Source: Nesterenkonia massiliensis (lineage in GTDB: Bacteria > Actinomycetota > Actinomycetes > Actinomycetales > Micrococcaceae). From it: 44,395 nt of DNA. Every line of letters starts with the position of its first letter. The stretch's first letter is position 1. This document shows positions 11,580 to 21,925 of the stretch, in pieces. A program made the translations under genes and the position numbers. The notes below the pieces were generated by a model. The model saw nothing but the letters and a program-made list of their open reading frames with translations. It was not told the origin of the DNA and did not search any database. The stretch is taken from assembly GCF_000455245.1 (NCBI RefSeq), contig NZ_HG005167.1:82815-127209 (forward strand). Direction: 5' to 3'.

Positions 11580-12293
11580 GTGAGCCGAGAGATTGCAGAC
11601 CACCCGGAAAAGCGGGTGGTCACCCATGATGCCATCCGCAAGAGCTTCGCTGGTGTGGTGAAGTTGACCTGCCGACCGACCATCACCGGGCTGGAGAAAG
11701 TGCCCAGTGAGGGCGGGTTCATCGTCGCAAGCAACCATCTCTCCTTTCTCGATTCGGTGTTGATTCAGGCGACTTTCCCTCGTCCGGTGAGCTTTTTCGC
11801 CAAAGCTGAATACTTCACACAGCCGGGGCTGCGTGGGAAAGCTATGAAGATCTTCTTCGAGTCGGTCGGCTCGGTACCTGTGGAGCGGCAGAAGCAATCA
11901 GCCTCGGTGGAGGCGCTCTACGAACTGGGCGACATCGCGCGCTCCGGCCACGGAGTCGGGATCTACCCAGAAGGAACTCGTAGCCGCGATGGACGTCTCT
12001 ACCGCGGTAAGAACGGTGTCGGCTGGCTGGCATTGGCTACTGGTGTTCCGGTTGTTCCGGTCGGCCTCAAAGGGACCCAGCACCTTCAGGCTCCGGATAA
12101 GAACATGATCAAACCCCATCACTTCGAGATGCACGTGGGCCAGCCGCTGCATTTCGACAAGCTGGGGGAGAAGCACCCACTGCCGGTACGACGCGAGGCC
12201 ACCAGCAGAATTATGGACGCCATCGCTGAGCTTTCCGGTCAGGAGCGGGCGGCCGGTTACAACGCCCCGCCTGCGGGGGCGGAAGCAGGCTGA
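11580..12293 (+). CDS. plsC: 1-acyl-sn-glycerol-3-phosphate acyltransferase (PlsC-like)
   Basis: The 237-aa protein belongs to the PlsC/LPLAT acyltransferases that transfer an acyl chain to lysophosphatidate to make phosphatidate at the inner face of the membrane. Motif I is NHLSFLD (residues 52-58, the NHx4D catalytic pair) and motif III is PEGTRSR (130-136), followed by the motif IV region VPVVPVGLKGT. A GTG at 11538 overlapping the uvrA stop is possible, but AAGGAG abuts it with no spacing; GTG at 11580 has a -10 hexamer 7 nt upstream, so I use it. Its place between uvrA and uvrC has no clear functional link to repair. The acyl acceptor could differ from lysophosphatidate. Confidence 0.88.
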   Translation: MSREIADHPEKRVVTHDAIRKSFAGVVKLTCRPTITGLEKVPSEGGFIVASNHLSFLDSVLIQATFPRPVSFFAKAEYFTQPGLRGKAMKIFFESVGSVPVERQKQSASVEALYELGDIARSGHGVGIYPEGTRSRDGRLYRGKNGVGWLALATGVPVVPVGLKGTQHLQAPDKNMIKPHHFEMHVGQPLHFDKLGEKHPLPVRREATSRIMDAIAELSGQERAAGYNAPPAGAEAG

Positions 12294-12298
12294 GGCTC

Positions 12299-14266
12299 AT
12301 GGCCGATCCCGCCTCATACCGACCGAAACCCGGTGAGATCCCCACCAACCCGGGCGTCTATCGTTTTATCGACCCGCATGGGCGAGTCGTCTATGTGGGC
12401 AAGGCGAAGAATCTCCGCGCCCGGCTGAACTCCTACTTCACGTCGGTCCACCAACTGCACCCGAAGACCTTCGCCATGGTGCACGCGGCCAGCAGCGTGG
12501 AATGGACGGTGGTGGGCTCAGAGCTGGAGGCCATTCAGCTCGAATACACCTGGATCAAGCAGCACACACCGCGCTTCAACATCATGTACCGGGACGATAA
12601 GTCCTACCCGTACCTGGCGGTGACCATGAATGAGAAATACCCCAGGGTGCAGGTCATGCGCGGAGACAAGAAACCCGGAGTGAAGTACTTCGGTCCCTTC
12701 CATCCGGCCAAAGCGATCCGCGAAACTGTGGACACCATGCTGCGGGTCTTCCCAGTCCGATCCTGCTCACCGGGTGTTTTCAGGCGCGCTGAAGCCTCAG
12801 GCCGACCCTGCCTGTTGGGATACATCGACAAATGCGCGGCCCCGTGCGTAGGCAATATCTCCGCCGAAGACCACCGGGAGCTGGCCCAAGAGTTTGTCGA
12901 CGTCATGGCCGGTCGCCCCGGACCGCATATGCGCCGCATTGAGGCCAGGATGAAGGAGGCAGTTGCGGAGCTGCGCTTTGAGGACGCGGCCCGTCACCGG
13001 GATGATTTGGAAGCCCTGCGGCGGGTCTTCGAACGAAATGCCGTGGTGCTCTCGGAGGACACGGAGTCCGATATCTTCGCGTTCGCACAGGATGAGCTGG
13101 AGGCTTCCGCCCAGGTCTTCCATATCCGCCAAGGCCGCATCCGCGGCCAACGCGGCTGGATCTCCGAGAAGGTGGAAGAGATCGACGACGCCGGTCTGGT
13201 GGAGCAGCTGCTCCTTCAGGTGTACGGTTCCATCCCAGATACCGAACGCATCCCTCAGGAAATCCTGGTGCCAGCACTGCCGGAGAACTACCAGGAGCTC
13301 ACCACCTGGCTCAGCCAGTTGCGCGGAGCCCGGGTGCGGATCCGGGTGCCGCAACGTGGAGACAAAGCAGCATTGCTGGGCACTGTTCAGGAGAACGCAG
13401 AGCAGGCGCTGACTCTTCACAAGGCCCGGCGCTCCAGTGACATCACTACTCGCTCCGCTGCGCTGCGTGAGCTGCAGGAGGCCTTGGATCTGGCTGAGCC
13501 GCTGATGCGGATCGAGTGCTTCGACATCTCTCACACCTCCGGGACCAATGTGGTGGCATCGATGGTGGTGCTCGAGGACGGTCTGCCCAAGAAGAAAGAT
13601 TATCGACGGTTCTCCATCCGCGGCGAGGCCGCCCGTGATGACACCTCCGCGATGCGGGATGTCATTACACGGCGTTTCTCCCGCTATCTCAAGGAGCTCG
13701 AGCAGGCCACGGATCCCGTCCCCGAGGCCTCAGCTGAAGGCGGCACTGATACCGTCATTGAGAGCACCGTAGTGGACCGCGAATCGGCGAAGTTCGCCTA
13801 CCCACCCAGCCTTGTCGTCGTCGACGGCGGCCAACCGCAGGTCAACGCAGCCCGCTCGGCTTTGGACGCCATCGGGCTGCCGGATATGCCCGTTGTCGGG
13901 CTAGCCAAGCGACTTGAGGAGGTGTGGCTGCCGGAGGACGATTTCCCCCTGGTGCTGCCCCGCAGCTCCGAGGCGCTGTATATGTTGCAGCGCATTCGTG
14001 ATGAAGCCCACCGCTTCGCGATTGCCTACCACCGAAGCTCACGGTCCAAGCAGATGACGGCTTCTGCACTTGATGATGTACCAGGGCTGGGACCCAAGCG
14101 TCGCGCCGCCGTCGTCGCTCATTTCGGTTCCGTAGCGAATCTGCGGGCAGCTACCCCGGAGCAGGTAGCCGAAGTACCAGGAATCGGCCTGGACACTGCA
14201 CGCAGCATTCTCGAGCACCTGACGAAGACCACAGACGAGGCCGGCGCAGGACCGGTAGAGTCGTAG
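12299..14266 (+). CDS. uvrC: Excinuclease ABC subunit C (UvrC)
   Basis: UvrC makes both incisions around a lesion held by UvrB. The 655-aa protein has an N-terminal GIY-YIG nuclease domain (PGVYRF near residue 18 and VVYVGKAKNLRARL near 30-43) for the 3' cut and a UVR motif (FEDAARHRDDLEAL). The RNase H-like 5' nuclease domain contains CFDISHTSGTNVVASMVV and VVVDGGQPQ, and two helix-hairpin-helix motifs lie at the end (DVPGLGPKRR and EVPGIG). The ATG lies 5 nt after the plsC stop, so translation is probably coupled to plsC. A small GC-rich hairpin (GGCCGG, loop CAC, CCGGCC at 14274-14288) follows its stop. Length is within the usual actinobacterial range. Confidence 0.97.
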   Translation: MADPASYRPKPGEIPTNPGVYRFIDPHGRVVYVGKAKNLRARLNSYFTSVHQLHPKTFAMVHAASSVEWTVVGSELEAIQLEYTWIKQHTPRFNIMYRDDKSYPYLAVTMNEKYPRVQVMRGDKKPGVKYFGPFHPAKAIRETVDTMLRVFPVRSCSPGVFRRAEASGRPCLLGYIDKCAAPCVGNISAEDHRELAQEFVDVMAGRPGPHMRRIEARMKEAVAELRFEDAARHRDDLEALRRVFERNAVVLSEDTESDIFAFAQDELEASAQVFHIRQGRIRGQRGWISEKVEEIDDAGLVEQLLLQVYGSIPDTERIPQEILVPALPENYQELTTWLSQLRGARVRIRVPQRGDKAALLGTVQENAEQALTLHKARRSSDITTRSAALRELQEALDLAEPLMRIECFDISHTSGTNVVASMVVLEDGLPKKKDYRRFSIRGEAARDDTSAMRDVITRRFSRYLKELEQATDPVPEASAEGGTDTVIESTVVDRESAKFAYPPSLVVVDGGQPQVNAARSALDAIGLPDMPVVGLAKRLEEVWLPEDDFPLVLPRSSEALYMLQRIRDEAHRFAIAYHRSSRSKQMTASALDDVPGLGPKRRAAVVAHFGSVANLRAATPEQVAEVPGIGLDTARSILEHLTKTTDEAGAGPVES

Positions 14267-14321
14267 TCAGACCGGCCGGCACCCGGCCACGATGATGCAT
14301 GACGCCGAAACGGAGCACATG

Positions 14322-15215
14322 ATGAGCGAGGACCTGACGCCGGTAAAGCCGCCCGAAAGCGAGCTGCTGATCATTACGGGCATGTCCGGAGCAGGCCGCA
14401 CCACTGCAGCCCACGCGCTGGAGGATATGGGCTGGTATGTGGTCGAGGGACTCCCGCCCGGGCTTATTGCCACCATGATGGACCTGATCGCGCGGCACCC
14501 CGGATCCGTAGAGAAGCTAGCGGTGGTACTGGATGTCCGCAGCCGCGGACTCTACAGCACTATGCAGGAAGGTCTGGCGCAGATCGAGGCTTCCGGTATT
14601 CACTATCGGATGCTGTTCCTGGACGCCTCCGATGACCTGCTGGTCCGCCGCTTCGAGCAAGGACGCCGCCCGCACCCGCTCCAGGGGCAGGGACGCATCG
14701 TGGATGGCATCACCGCCGAGCGAAAGCTGCTGAAAGACGTCAAAGCCGAAGCGCAGATCGTACTGGACACCACCGACTTGAACGTCCATGGCCTGGCCAG
14801 CGCCATTAACGAACTCTTCAACGACAACGGGCCCATCACCCTGCGGCTGAACGTGATGAGTTTCGGCTTCAAATACGGAGTGCCGGCTGATGCCAATTTC
14901 CTCGCTGATGTGCGCTTTATCCCGAACCCGCACTGGGTGCCTGAACTGCGGCCGCTCACCGGTCAGGACGAGAAGGTGCGGGAATATGTGCTGGTCAATG
15001 AGGGCGCCGGTGAGTTCGTGGACCGCTACGTTGAAGCTCTGATGCCGGCGCTCGACGGCTACCGCCGAGAGAATAAGCACTATGCGACCCTGGCCGTTGG
15101 TTGCACCGGTGGCAAGCACCGTTCAGTGGCCATTAGCGAAGAGCTGGCCCGCCGCCTGGATCAGCTGCCCAATGTCACCGTGAACGTCGTTCACCGCGAT
15201 CTGGGACGTGAATAG
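14322..15215 (+). CDS. rapZ: RapZ-family nucleotide-binding RNase adapter protein
   Basis: RapZ proteins (YvcJ family) bind nucleotides and, in E. coli, guide RNase E to a small RNA controlling glucosamine-6-phosphate synthase; the actinobacterial role is less clear. The 297-aa protein has the P-loop GMSGAGRTT (residues 20-28), where Arg replaces the usual Lys, as is common in actinobacterial members. The C-terminal domain contains VGCTGGKHRSVA, the conserved signature of the RNA-binding part. Several starts are possible: ATG at 14292 and 14295 lack a binding site, while the ATG at 14322 has GGAG 6 nt upstream, so I chose it. The stop TAG overlaps the GTG of yvcK by one base, which implies translational coupling. 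Confidence 0.92.
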   Translation: MSEDLTPVKPPESELLIITGMSGAGRTTAAHALEDMGWYVVEGLPPGLIATMMDLIARHPGSVEKLAVVLDVRSRGLYSTMQEGLAQIEASGIHYRMLFLDASDDLLVRRFEQGRRPHPLQGQGRIVDGITAERKLLKDVKAEAQIVLDTTDLNVHGLASAINELFNDNGPITLRLNVMSFGFKYGVPADANFLADVRFIPNPHWVPELRPLTGQDEKVREYVLVNEGAGEFVDRYVEALMPALDGYRRENKHYATLAVGCTGGKHRSVAISEELARRLDQLPNVTVNVVHRDLGRE

Positions 15216-16237
15216 TGAGCCAGCCGTTCACCGGACCGCTGCCTACTATTGCTGCCCCGGTGGTCAGTCCGGGTCGCAGCTCACTACGTGTCCCAGCGCT
15301 CGGCGTAGGGCACGGGCTTAAAGCCACGCTCTCAGCCCTGCGGATCATCGCTGCTGAGCACTTGACCGCCATCTGCACGGTGGCCGACGACGGCGGCTCC
15401 TCTGGCAGGCTGCGCCAAGATATGGATGTGCTGCCTCCAGGAGACCTGCGCATGGCCCTGACTGCGCTGTGCGATGACACCGAATGGGGCCGCACGTGGG
15501 CCGAAGTGATGCAGCACCGCTTCAGCTCGCGGGACGGTGTCAGCGGGAGTCTGGACAACCACGCAATGGGCAATCTGCTCATCGTGGCACTGTGGGAGCT
15601 CCTTGGGGACCCGGTGGATGGTCTGCGTTGGGCGGGGGCGCTGCTGGGCGCCCGTGGTCAGGTGTTGCCTATGTCCCGGACCCCGCTGACCATGTCCGGC
15701 ATCGTTGAACCCGTGCACTCCGACGGGGAACCAGTGCGGATCTACTCACAGGCTGAGCTGGCTCGGGCCGGACAGCTGGGCCGGCTTACCGATGTTCAGA
15801 TCCACCCGGCGGAGGCCGAAGCCTGCACGGAGGCGGTGACCGCCATCGAGCTTTCGGACTGGGTCGTGTTCGGTCCAGGCTCGTGGTACACGTCGGTGCT
15901 GCCGCATCTGCTGCTGCATGACTTGCGCTCAGCCCTCTACGACACTGAAGCGCGACGCTGCGTGGTGATGAACCTCAAAGCTGACACCGATGAGACTTCC
16001 GGAATGACAGCAGCGGAACATCTGCAGGTACTTCACCACTACGCCCCTGAGCTGCATATCGACGCGATCATCGCGGACCCGCGCTCGATCAGCGACGCTG
16101 AGCGCGGAGCTTTTGAAGCAGCAGCTCAACAGCTTGGCGCAGAGATCACCTATGCCAAAGTGAAGCACTCTGAGCGCAGCGATGTCCACGACCCGCTGCG
16201 CCTGGCGATTGCCTTCAACGAGGTCTTCCACCAGTGA
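15215..16237 (+). CDS. yvcK: YvcK/GlmR-family gluconeogenesis and envelope factor (CofD-like fold)
   Basis: YvcK-family proteins (340 aa here) bind UDP-sugars and adjust carbon flow into cell-wall precursors; mycobacterial CuvA and Bacillus GlmR are examples. The family motif VADDGGSSGRLR and the downstream LPPGDLRMAL and GSLDNHAMGNLL segments are clear, as is FGPGSWYTS in the C-terminal half. The N-terminal nucleotide loop reads ALGVGHGLKATLSALR, with Val in place of the second Gly of the usual ALGGGHGL. The GTG start overlaps the rapZ stop by one base (TAGTG). The rapZ-yvcK-whiA trio is conserved across Gram-positive bacteria. Confidence 0.93.
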   Translation: MSQPFTGPLPTIAAPVVSPGRSSLRVPALGVGHGLKATLSALRIIAAEHLTAICTVADDGGSSGRLRQDMDVLPPGDLRMALTALCDDTEWGRTWAEVMQHRFSSRDGVSGSLDNHAMGNLLIVALWELLGDPVDGLRWAGALLGARGQVLPMSRTPLTMSGIVEPVHSDGEPVRIYSQAELARAGQLGRLTDVQIHPAEAEACTEAVTAIELSDWVVFGPGSWYTSVLPHLLLHDLRSALYDTEARRCVVMNLKADTDETSGMTAAEHLQVLHHYAPELHIDAIIADPRSISDAERGAFEAAAQQLGAEITYAKVKHSERSDVHDPLRLAIAFNEVFHQ

Positions 16238-16318
16238 TTTTCTCTCAGCTGCAGCAACGTCCAGTAGCATGGCCTTCCGCTGACAGCCCCGACCAGACCA
16301 CGAGGAACTGAAAAAGAT

Positions 16319-17296
16319 ATGGCGCTGACCGAATCGGTCAAGGACGAACTCTCACGAGCCGAGGTCACCACCACCTCAGAGCGCAAGGCCGAGGTCTCCG
16401 CCATGCTCCGCTTCGCCGGAGGCCTGCACGTGATCTCCCGGCGCATCGTCATTGAGGCAGAGCTTGATCACGCCGCTACCGCTCGCAGGCTGCGCGCAGC
16501 CCTGCAGGAGGTCTACGGACATGGTTGCGAGATCATCGTTGTCTCCGGCAATGGCCTCAAGCGCGGTTCCCGCTATGTGGTGCGCGTCGTGCGCGAAGGC
16601 GAAGCTCTGGCCCGTCAGACCGGCTTGCTGGACGGGCGCGGACGACCGGTGCGGGGACTGCCCGCGGTGATCGTCAACGGCTCTGTGGCAGATGCCGTGG
16701 CAGCCTGGCGCGGGGCGTTCCTGGCTCACGGCTCACTGACCGAACCCGGGCGCTCCTGCTCCCTGGAGGTCACCTGCCCGGGTCCAGAGGCCGCTCTGGC
16801 GCTCGTCGGTGCCGCCCGTCGATTGGGTCTGACCGCCAAAGCCCGTGAAGTTCGTAATACGGACCGCGTAGTCATCCGTGACGCAGATGCGATCGCCCAG
16901 CTGCTGACCCGCATGGGCGCCCACCAGACGCTTCTGGTCTGGGAGGAGCGGCGCATGCGCAAGGAAGTGCGTGCCACGGCCAATCGACTGGCCAACTTCG
17001 ACGACGCAAACTTGCGGCGTTCGGCGCAGGCTGCCGTGGCGGCCGGTGCGAGGGTTGAGCGTGCACTGGAGATTCTGGGCGAAGAGGTGCCTGAGCACCT
17101 CGAATATGCCGGCCGACTGCGCCTGCAGCATAAGCAAGCTTCCCTTGATGAGCTGGGCCGACTGGCCGAACCTCCCATGACCAAGGATGCGATAGCCGGT
17201 CGTATCAGGAGACTCCTCGCTATGGCGGATAAGCGCGCCGAAGAGCTGGGCATCCCAGATACCGAGGCCAGCGTCACCGAGGACATGGAGTACTGA
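16319..17296 (+). CDS. whiA: DNA-binding protein WhiA
   Basis: The 325-aa WhiA protein combines an N-terminal LAGLIDADG homing-endonuclease-like domain without nuclease activity with a C-terminal helix-turn-helix. In Streptomyces it acts with WhiB in sporulation septation; in non-sporulating actinobacteria it is kept as a regulator of division. The N-terminus [13 protein letters not shown] and the C-terminal [16 protein letters not shown] and [12 protein letters not shown] segments fit the family. The ATG has GAGGAA about 12 nt upstream, a rather long spacing. The 81-nt gap after yvcK holds TAGCAT at 16265-16270 as a weak promoter candidate. The gene is followed by sodA rather than directly by gap. 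Confidence 0.95.
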   Translation: MALTESVKDELSRAEVTTTSERKAEVSAMLRFAGGLHVISRRIVIEAELDHAATARRLRAALQEVYGHGCEIIVVSGNGLKRGSRYVVRVVREGEALARQTGLLDGRGRPVRGLPAVIVNGSVADAVAAWRGAFLAHGSLTEPGRSCSLEVTCPGPEAALALVGAARRLGLTAKAREVRNTDRVVIRDADAIAQLLTRMGAHQTLLVWEERRMRKEVRATANRLANFDDANLRRSAQAAVAAGARVERALEILGEEVPEHLEYAGRLRLQHKQASLDELGRLAEPPMTKDAIAGRIRRLLAMADKRAEELGIPDTEASVTEDMEY

Positions 17297-17425
17297 TTTC
17301 GTCCCTTGGTGAACATCCCATGTCATAGTCGGTAATCCCTTATGCCCAGCTGGTGTGCGCAATAGGATTGATGGCGAACGAGGCCACACGACCTCGAGGA
17401 AAATCCCCGTCACAAGGAGGAACAC

Positions 17426-18055
17426 ATGGCTGAGTACACCCTTCCTGAGCTTGACTACGACTACGGCGCCCTGGAGCCGCACATCTCCGGCCGCATCATG
17501 GAGCTTCATCACTCCAAGCACCACAACACCTATGTCGGCGGGGCAAATACCGCCCTGGAGAAGCTGGCCGAGGCCCGCGAGAAGGGCGACTACGCCACCA
17601 CACCAAAGCTGCTGAAGGACCTGCAGTTCAATCTCGGTGGTCATACCAACCACTCCATCTTCTGGAAGAACCTGACCCCCAACGGCCAGGAACGTCCCGA
17701 AGGTGAGATCGCCGCGGCGATTGACGAGTACTTCGGCTCCTTCGACGCATTCCAGGCACAGTTCACCCAGGCCGCTCTGACCATCCAGGGCTCCGGCTGG
17801 GCCATCCTGGCCTACGAGCCGCTCGGTGGCAACCTGGTGATTGAGCAGTTCTACGATCAGCAGAACGGCATTCCGGTGGCAACTGTGCCGCTGCTGATGC
17901 TGGATATGTGGGAGCACGCCTTCTACCTGGATTACCAGAACGTCAAGCCTGACTACGTGAAGGCCTTCTGGAACATCGTGAACTGGGACGACGTTGCTGC
18001 TCGCTTCCAGGCGGCACGCGAGGGCGCTGCCAAGCTCATCACCCCCGGAGCCTGA
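17426..18055 (+). CDS. sodA: Superoxide dismutase, Mn/Fe family
   Basis: The 209-aa enzyme converts superoxide to hydrogen peroxide and oxygen in the cytoplasm; no signal peptide is present. Metal ligands are visible: His28 in MELHHSKHH, the His of [10 protein letters not shown], and the Asp and His of [11 protein letters not shown]. Mn versus Fe use cannot be decided by eye, though actinobacterial relatives are mostly Mn enzymes. A very strong ribosome binding site (AAGGAGGAA) precedes the ATG, which suggests high expression. The 129-nt upstream gap contains TAGGAT at 17363-17368 as a possible -10. The gene interrupts the usual whiA-gap adjacency. Confidence 0.97.
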   Translation: MAEYTLPELDYDYGALEPHISGRIMELHHSKHHNTYVGGANTALEKLAEAREKGDYATTPKLLKDLQFNLGGHTNHSIFWKNLTPNGQERPEGEIAAAIDEYFGSFDAFQAQFTQAALTIQGSGWAILAYEPLGGNLVIEQFYDQQNGIPVATVPLLMLDMWEHAFYLDYQNVKPDYVKAFWNIVNWDDVAARFQAAREGAAKLITPGA

Positions 18056-18073
18056 TTCCACCGGGATGAGCAG

Positions 18074-18090
18074 GCACCATCTGATGGTGC
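18074..18090 (+). terminator. Short hairpin after sodA
   Basis: GCACCAT and ATGGTGC form a 7-bp stem with a CTG loop, 19 nt after the sodA stop. No T-tract follows, so it is a weak or partial terminator at best. It could also stabilise the sodA mRNA end. Confidence 0.45.
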
Positions 18091-18146
18091 ACGCCAGGTA
18101 TCGTGCCCTGCCACAGGGGTATGAGATACTGGCACAAGAAAATTGA

Positions 18147-19274
<1,128 letters not shown>

Positions 19275-19289
19275 GCGGCATTGCTCAAC

Positions 19290-19329
19290 AGACTGGGGCC
19301 CCGGGAACACCTCCCCGGGGCTCCAGTCT
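19290..19329 (+). terminator. Intrinsic terminator-like hairpin after gap
   Basis: AGACTGGGGCCCCGGG (19290-19305) pairs with CCCGGGGCTCCAGTCT (19314-19329) over 16 bp with one G-U pair and an 8-nt loop. There is no long T-tract, which is common for actinobacterial terminators. It separates gap from pgk, which then needs its own promoter; TAGTCT at 19346-19351 is a candidate -10. Confidence 0.8.
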
Positions 19330-19413
19330 GTCCTGAGCGGATTGATAGTCTGTAAAGCAGCAGGGGCCGGGAGACGGCCCTCGCGAAGCGATGAGAAGGG
19401 AAGCTCGCCTACG

Positions 19414-20646
19414 ATGACAGCCACACTGGAGAACCTGCTCGCCGAGGGCGTCGAAGGACGTAAGATCTTGGTCCGCAGCGATCTGAATGTTCCGCTCAAG
19501 GACGGCAAAGTCACCGACGACGGTCGCATTCGTGCGTCGCTGCCGGTGCTGGAGAAGCTGGCTGCCGCAGGCGCACGCGTCATCGTCACCGCTCACCTGG
19601 GTCGTCCTAAAGGACAGCCCGATCCGCAGTACTCCCTTGCCCCTGTAGCAGCCCGAATGGCGGAGCTGACTAACGTGGCAGTGGCGCAGGCAGCCGACCT
19701 CACCGGTGATAGCGCCAAGGCCTCAGCCGCCGAACTTCAGAACGGCCAGATCCTGCTGCTGGAGAACGTTCGGTTTGATCCCCGGGAAACCTCCAAAGAC
19801 GACGCCGATCGTGCAGAGCTGGCTGGCGAACTCGCCGCCCTCACCGCCGGCAACGGCGCCTTCGTCAATGATGCCTTCGGCGCAGTCCACCGCCGGCACG
19901 CCTCTGTTGCTGATATTGCAGAGAAGCTCCCCGCCTATCAGGGTGACCTCGTGGCTGCGGAGCTTGAAGTGCTGAAGACCCTCACCGAGAACCCCGCCCG
20001 CCCCTACACAGTGGTGCTTGGCGGCTCCAAGGTCTCCGACAAGATCGCAGTGATCGAGAACCTCATCCCCAAAGCCGACACAGTGATCATCGGCGGCGGC
20101 ATGGTGTTCACCCTTGCCAAGGCCATTATGAAATATCCCATCGGCAAGTCCCTGGTGGAGAACGACCTGCTCGAGGATCCTTCTGTGACCGGGCTGATGG
20201 AGCTGGCTCAGAAGCACGGCACCACACTGATGTTCCCCACTGACATCGTGATGGCCTCAGAGTTCGCAGCCGATGCGGATCACGAAGTGCGTCCCGTGGA
20301 GGACCTCGAGAACGGCAGTTACGGCGCCGAAGCGATGGGCTTGGATATCGGACCCGCCTCAGCTGAAGCCTTCGCGGAGGAGATCCGCCGCTCCAAGACT
20401 GTCTTCTGGAATGGTCCGATGGGTGTCTTCGAGATGGAAGCCTTCTCCGGGGGCACTCGCGTGGTAGCCCAGGCACTGGCCGAGAGCGAAGCCTTCACCG
20501 TCGTCGGCGGTGGCGATTCAGCAGCTGCAGTACGGGCCCTGGGCTTCGACGAGAGCTCCTTCGGTCACATCTCCACCGGCGGCGGTGCGAGTCTCGAGTA
20601 CTTGGAAGGCAAATCACTACCAGGAATCGAAGCACTGGGCGCCTGA
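19414..20646 (+). CDS. pgk: Phosphoglycerate kinase
   Basis: The 410-aa enzyme transfers the acyl phosphate of 1,3-bisphosphoglycerate to ADP in glycolysis. Recognisable segments are [12 protein letters not shown] near residue 23, TAHLGRPKG (substrate-binding His and Arg), [11 protein letters not shown] in the hinge region, and [14 protein letters not shown] in the nucleotide-binding domain. The reading frame begins earlier, but the ATG at 19414 matches family N-termini and has AAGGGAAG 11 nt upstream. The 5' leader holds a 6-bp hairpin (GGGCCG/CGGCCC, 19364-19380). tpiA follows after 62 nt and is likely co-transcribed. Confidence 0.98.
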   Translation: MTATLENLLAEGVEGRKILVRSDLNVPLKDGKVTDDGRIRASLPVLEKLAAAGARVIVTAHLGRPKGQPDPQYSLAPVAARMAELTNVAVAQAADLTGDSAKASAAELQNGQILLLENVRFDPRETSKDDADRAELAGELAALTAGNGAFVNDAFGAVHRRHASVADIAEKLPAYQGDLVAAELEVLKTLTENPARPYTVVLGGSKVSDKIAVIENLIPKADTVIIGGGMVFTLAKAIMKYPIGKSLVENDLLEDPSVTGLMELAQKHGTTLMFPTDIVMASEFAADADHEVRPVEDLENGSYGAEAMGLDIGPASAEAFAEEIRRSKTVFWNGPMGVFEMEAFSGGTRVVAQALAESEAFTVVGGGDSAAAVRALGFDESSFGHISTGGGASLEYLEGKSLPGIEALGA

Positions 20647-20708
20647 CCAGAGCGCCTGTCCATTCTGTGCCAGCGGCGCAGCCCAGACCATCAACGAAGA
20701 GGAACATC

Positions 20709-21521
20709 ATGACTCTGCAGAAGAATGGCCAGTTTGTGCGCCGGCCGCTGATCGCCGGCAACTGGAAGATGAATATGGACCATATGCAGGCCATCGCCCT
20801 GGTCCAGAAGCTCGCCTGGACTCTGACCGACGCTGAGCACGACTACGAGCGCGTCCAGGTCTCAGTCTTCCCGCCCTATACCGATCTGCGCGGAGTGCAG
20901 ACCCTGGTCGTCGGTGACAAGCTGTCGCTCGACTATGGGGCACAAGACCTCTCCGATCAGGATTCCGGGGCCTACACCGGAGATATCTCGGGAGCCTTCC
21001 TGCAGAAGCTGGGCTGCTCGCAGGTACTGATCGGACACTCTGAGCGTCGTGAGATCCACGGTGAAACTGATGAGCTGCTGAACCGCAAGCTGGCCGCTGC
21101 CCTGCGCTATGACCTTGCGCCGGTACTGTGCGTGGGCGAGGGTCTCCAGGTGCGCGAGGCTGGCCAGCACGTGGAGCACACCCTGGCCCAGCTGGAGGCA
21201 GCGCTGCAGGGTTTCAGCGCTGAGCAGCTGAGCGACCTTGTCGTCGCCTACGAACCGGTCTGGGCGATCGGCACCGGAAAGGTCGCCGGCCCGGAGGACG
21301 CTCAGGAGATGGCCCAGGCCATCCGAGCCAAGCTCGCAGGGCTCTTCAGCCAGGACTTTGCAGACACCATCCGCATCCTCTACGGGGGATCGGTCAAATC
21401 CGGGAACGTCGCCTCGATTCTTCAAGGGGCCGACGTCGACGGCGCCCTCGTCGGCGGAGCGTCTTTGGACGCTGAGGAGTTCGCTAAGATCGCCCAGTTC
21501 GAAAAGCACGTAGTGGGCTGA
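20709..21521 (+). CDS. tpiA: Triosephosphate isomerase
   Basis: The 270-aa TIM barrel interconverts dihydroxyacetone phosphate and glyceraldehyde-3-phosphate. Key residues are visible: Lys of AGNWKMN, catalytic His in IGHSERR, catalytic Glu in [11 protein letters not shown], and the phosphate-binding loop YGGSVKSGN. The ATG at 20709 has GAGGAA at the right distance; an upstream GTG at 20667 in the same frame is not supported by homology. The gene follows pgk and precedes secG in the conserved actinobacterial order. Confidence 0.98.
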   Translation: MTLQKNGQFVRRPLIAGNWKMNMDHMQAIALVQKLAWTLTDAEHDYERVQVSVFPPYTDLRGVQTLVVGDKLSLDYGAQDLSDQDSGAYTGDISGAFLQKLGCSQVLIGHSERREIHGETDELLNRKLAAALRYDLAPVLCVGEGLQVREAGQHVEHTLAQLEAALQGFSAEQLSDLVVAYEPVWAIGTGKVAGPEDAQEMAQAIRAKLAGLFSQDFADTIRILYGGSVKSGNVASILQGADVDGALVGGASLDAEEFAKIAQFEKHVVG

Positions 21522-21526
21522 ACCCA

Positions 21527-21615
21527 GTGTCCGCTCTGACGCGTTATCCTGGAGTCCGCGAATTATCGCGATGACTCTCTGACAGTCCACGAAAGGCCGC
21601 TGTGTCCGCTCTGAC
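21527..21615 (+). repeat. 14-bp direct repeat flanking the tpiA-secG gap
   Basis: GTGTCCGCTCTGAC occurs at 21527-21540, just after the tpiA stop, and again at 21602-21615, where it is the first 14 bases of secG. The upstream copy opens a 15-codon reading frame (GTG to TGA at 21572-21574) that encodes the same first five residues as SecG and then diverges. A CGCGA/TCGCG mini-hairpin overlaps the end of that frame. The span given covers both copies and the sequence between them. Confidence 0.7.
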
Positions 21616-21853
21616 CGTTGCACTTCAGGTGCTTCTCGCCCTCATCAGCCTGCTGCTGATCTTGCTGATCCTGCTGCACAAGGGTCGCGGTGGCGGCATG
21701 TCTGACATGTTCGGCGGTGGTGTCACCAGCTCCCTGGGCTCCTCCGGCGTGGCAGAACGTAACCTGAACCGACTGACTGTGACCCTGGGTATTGTCTGGG
21801 GACTGATCATTGTGGCGCTGGGACTGCTGATTCAGTTCAATCTGGACTGGTAA
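21602..21853 (+). CDS. secG: Preprotein translocase subunit SecG
   Basis: SecG is the small third subunit of the SecYEG protein-export channel in the cytoplasmic membrane. The 83-aa protein has two hydrophobic helices (about residues 5-26 and 59-79) joined by a Gly-rich cytoplasmic loop containing LLHKGRGGGMSDMFGGG, the most conserved SecG segment. The GTG start has AAAGG 7 nt upstream. TATCCT at 21545-21550 is a possible promoter element of its own. The position directly after tpiA is conserved in actinobacteria and ends the rightward glycolytic block. Confidence 0.96.
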   Translation: MSALTVALQVLLALISLLLILLILLHKGRGGGMSDMFGGGVTSSLGSSGVAERNLNRLTVTLGIVWGLIIVALGLLIQFNLDW

Positions 21854-21863
21854 CTCAGCTGCT

Positions 21864-21914
21864 GCATAGCGAAGGAGGAGGCCTCCCTTGGGGAAGCCTC
21901 CTCCTTCGCTATGC
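21864..21914. terminator. Bidirectional terminator between secG and pgl
   Basis: A perfect 19-bp inverted repeat (GCATAGCGAAGGAGGAGGC and its complement at 21896-21914) encloses a 13-nt loop in which TCCC and GGGA can pair further. It sits 10 nt after the secG stop and 11 nt before the pgl stop on the other strand, so it serves both converging operons. Confidence 0.92.
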
Positions 21915-21925
21915 TGTTGGTGCTT

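Noticed and set aside
14274-14288. GGCCGG-CAC-CCGGCC hairpin between uvrC and rapZ as a terminator
   Set aside because: The stem is only 6 bp with no T-tract, and in such GC-rich DNA it can occur by chance; the genes are probably co-transcribed.
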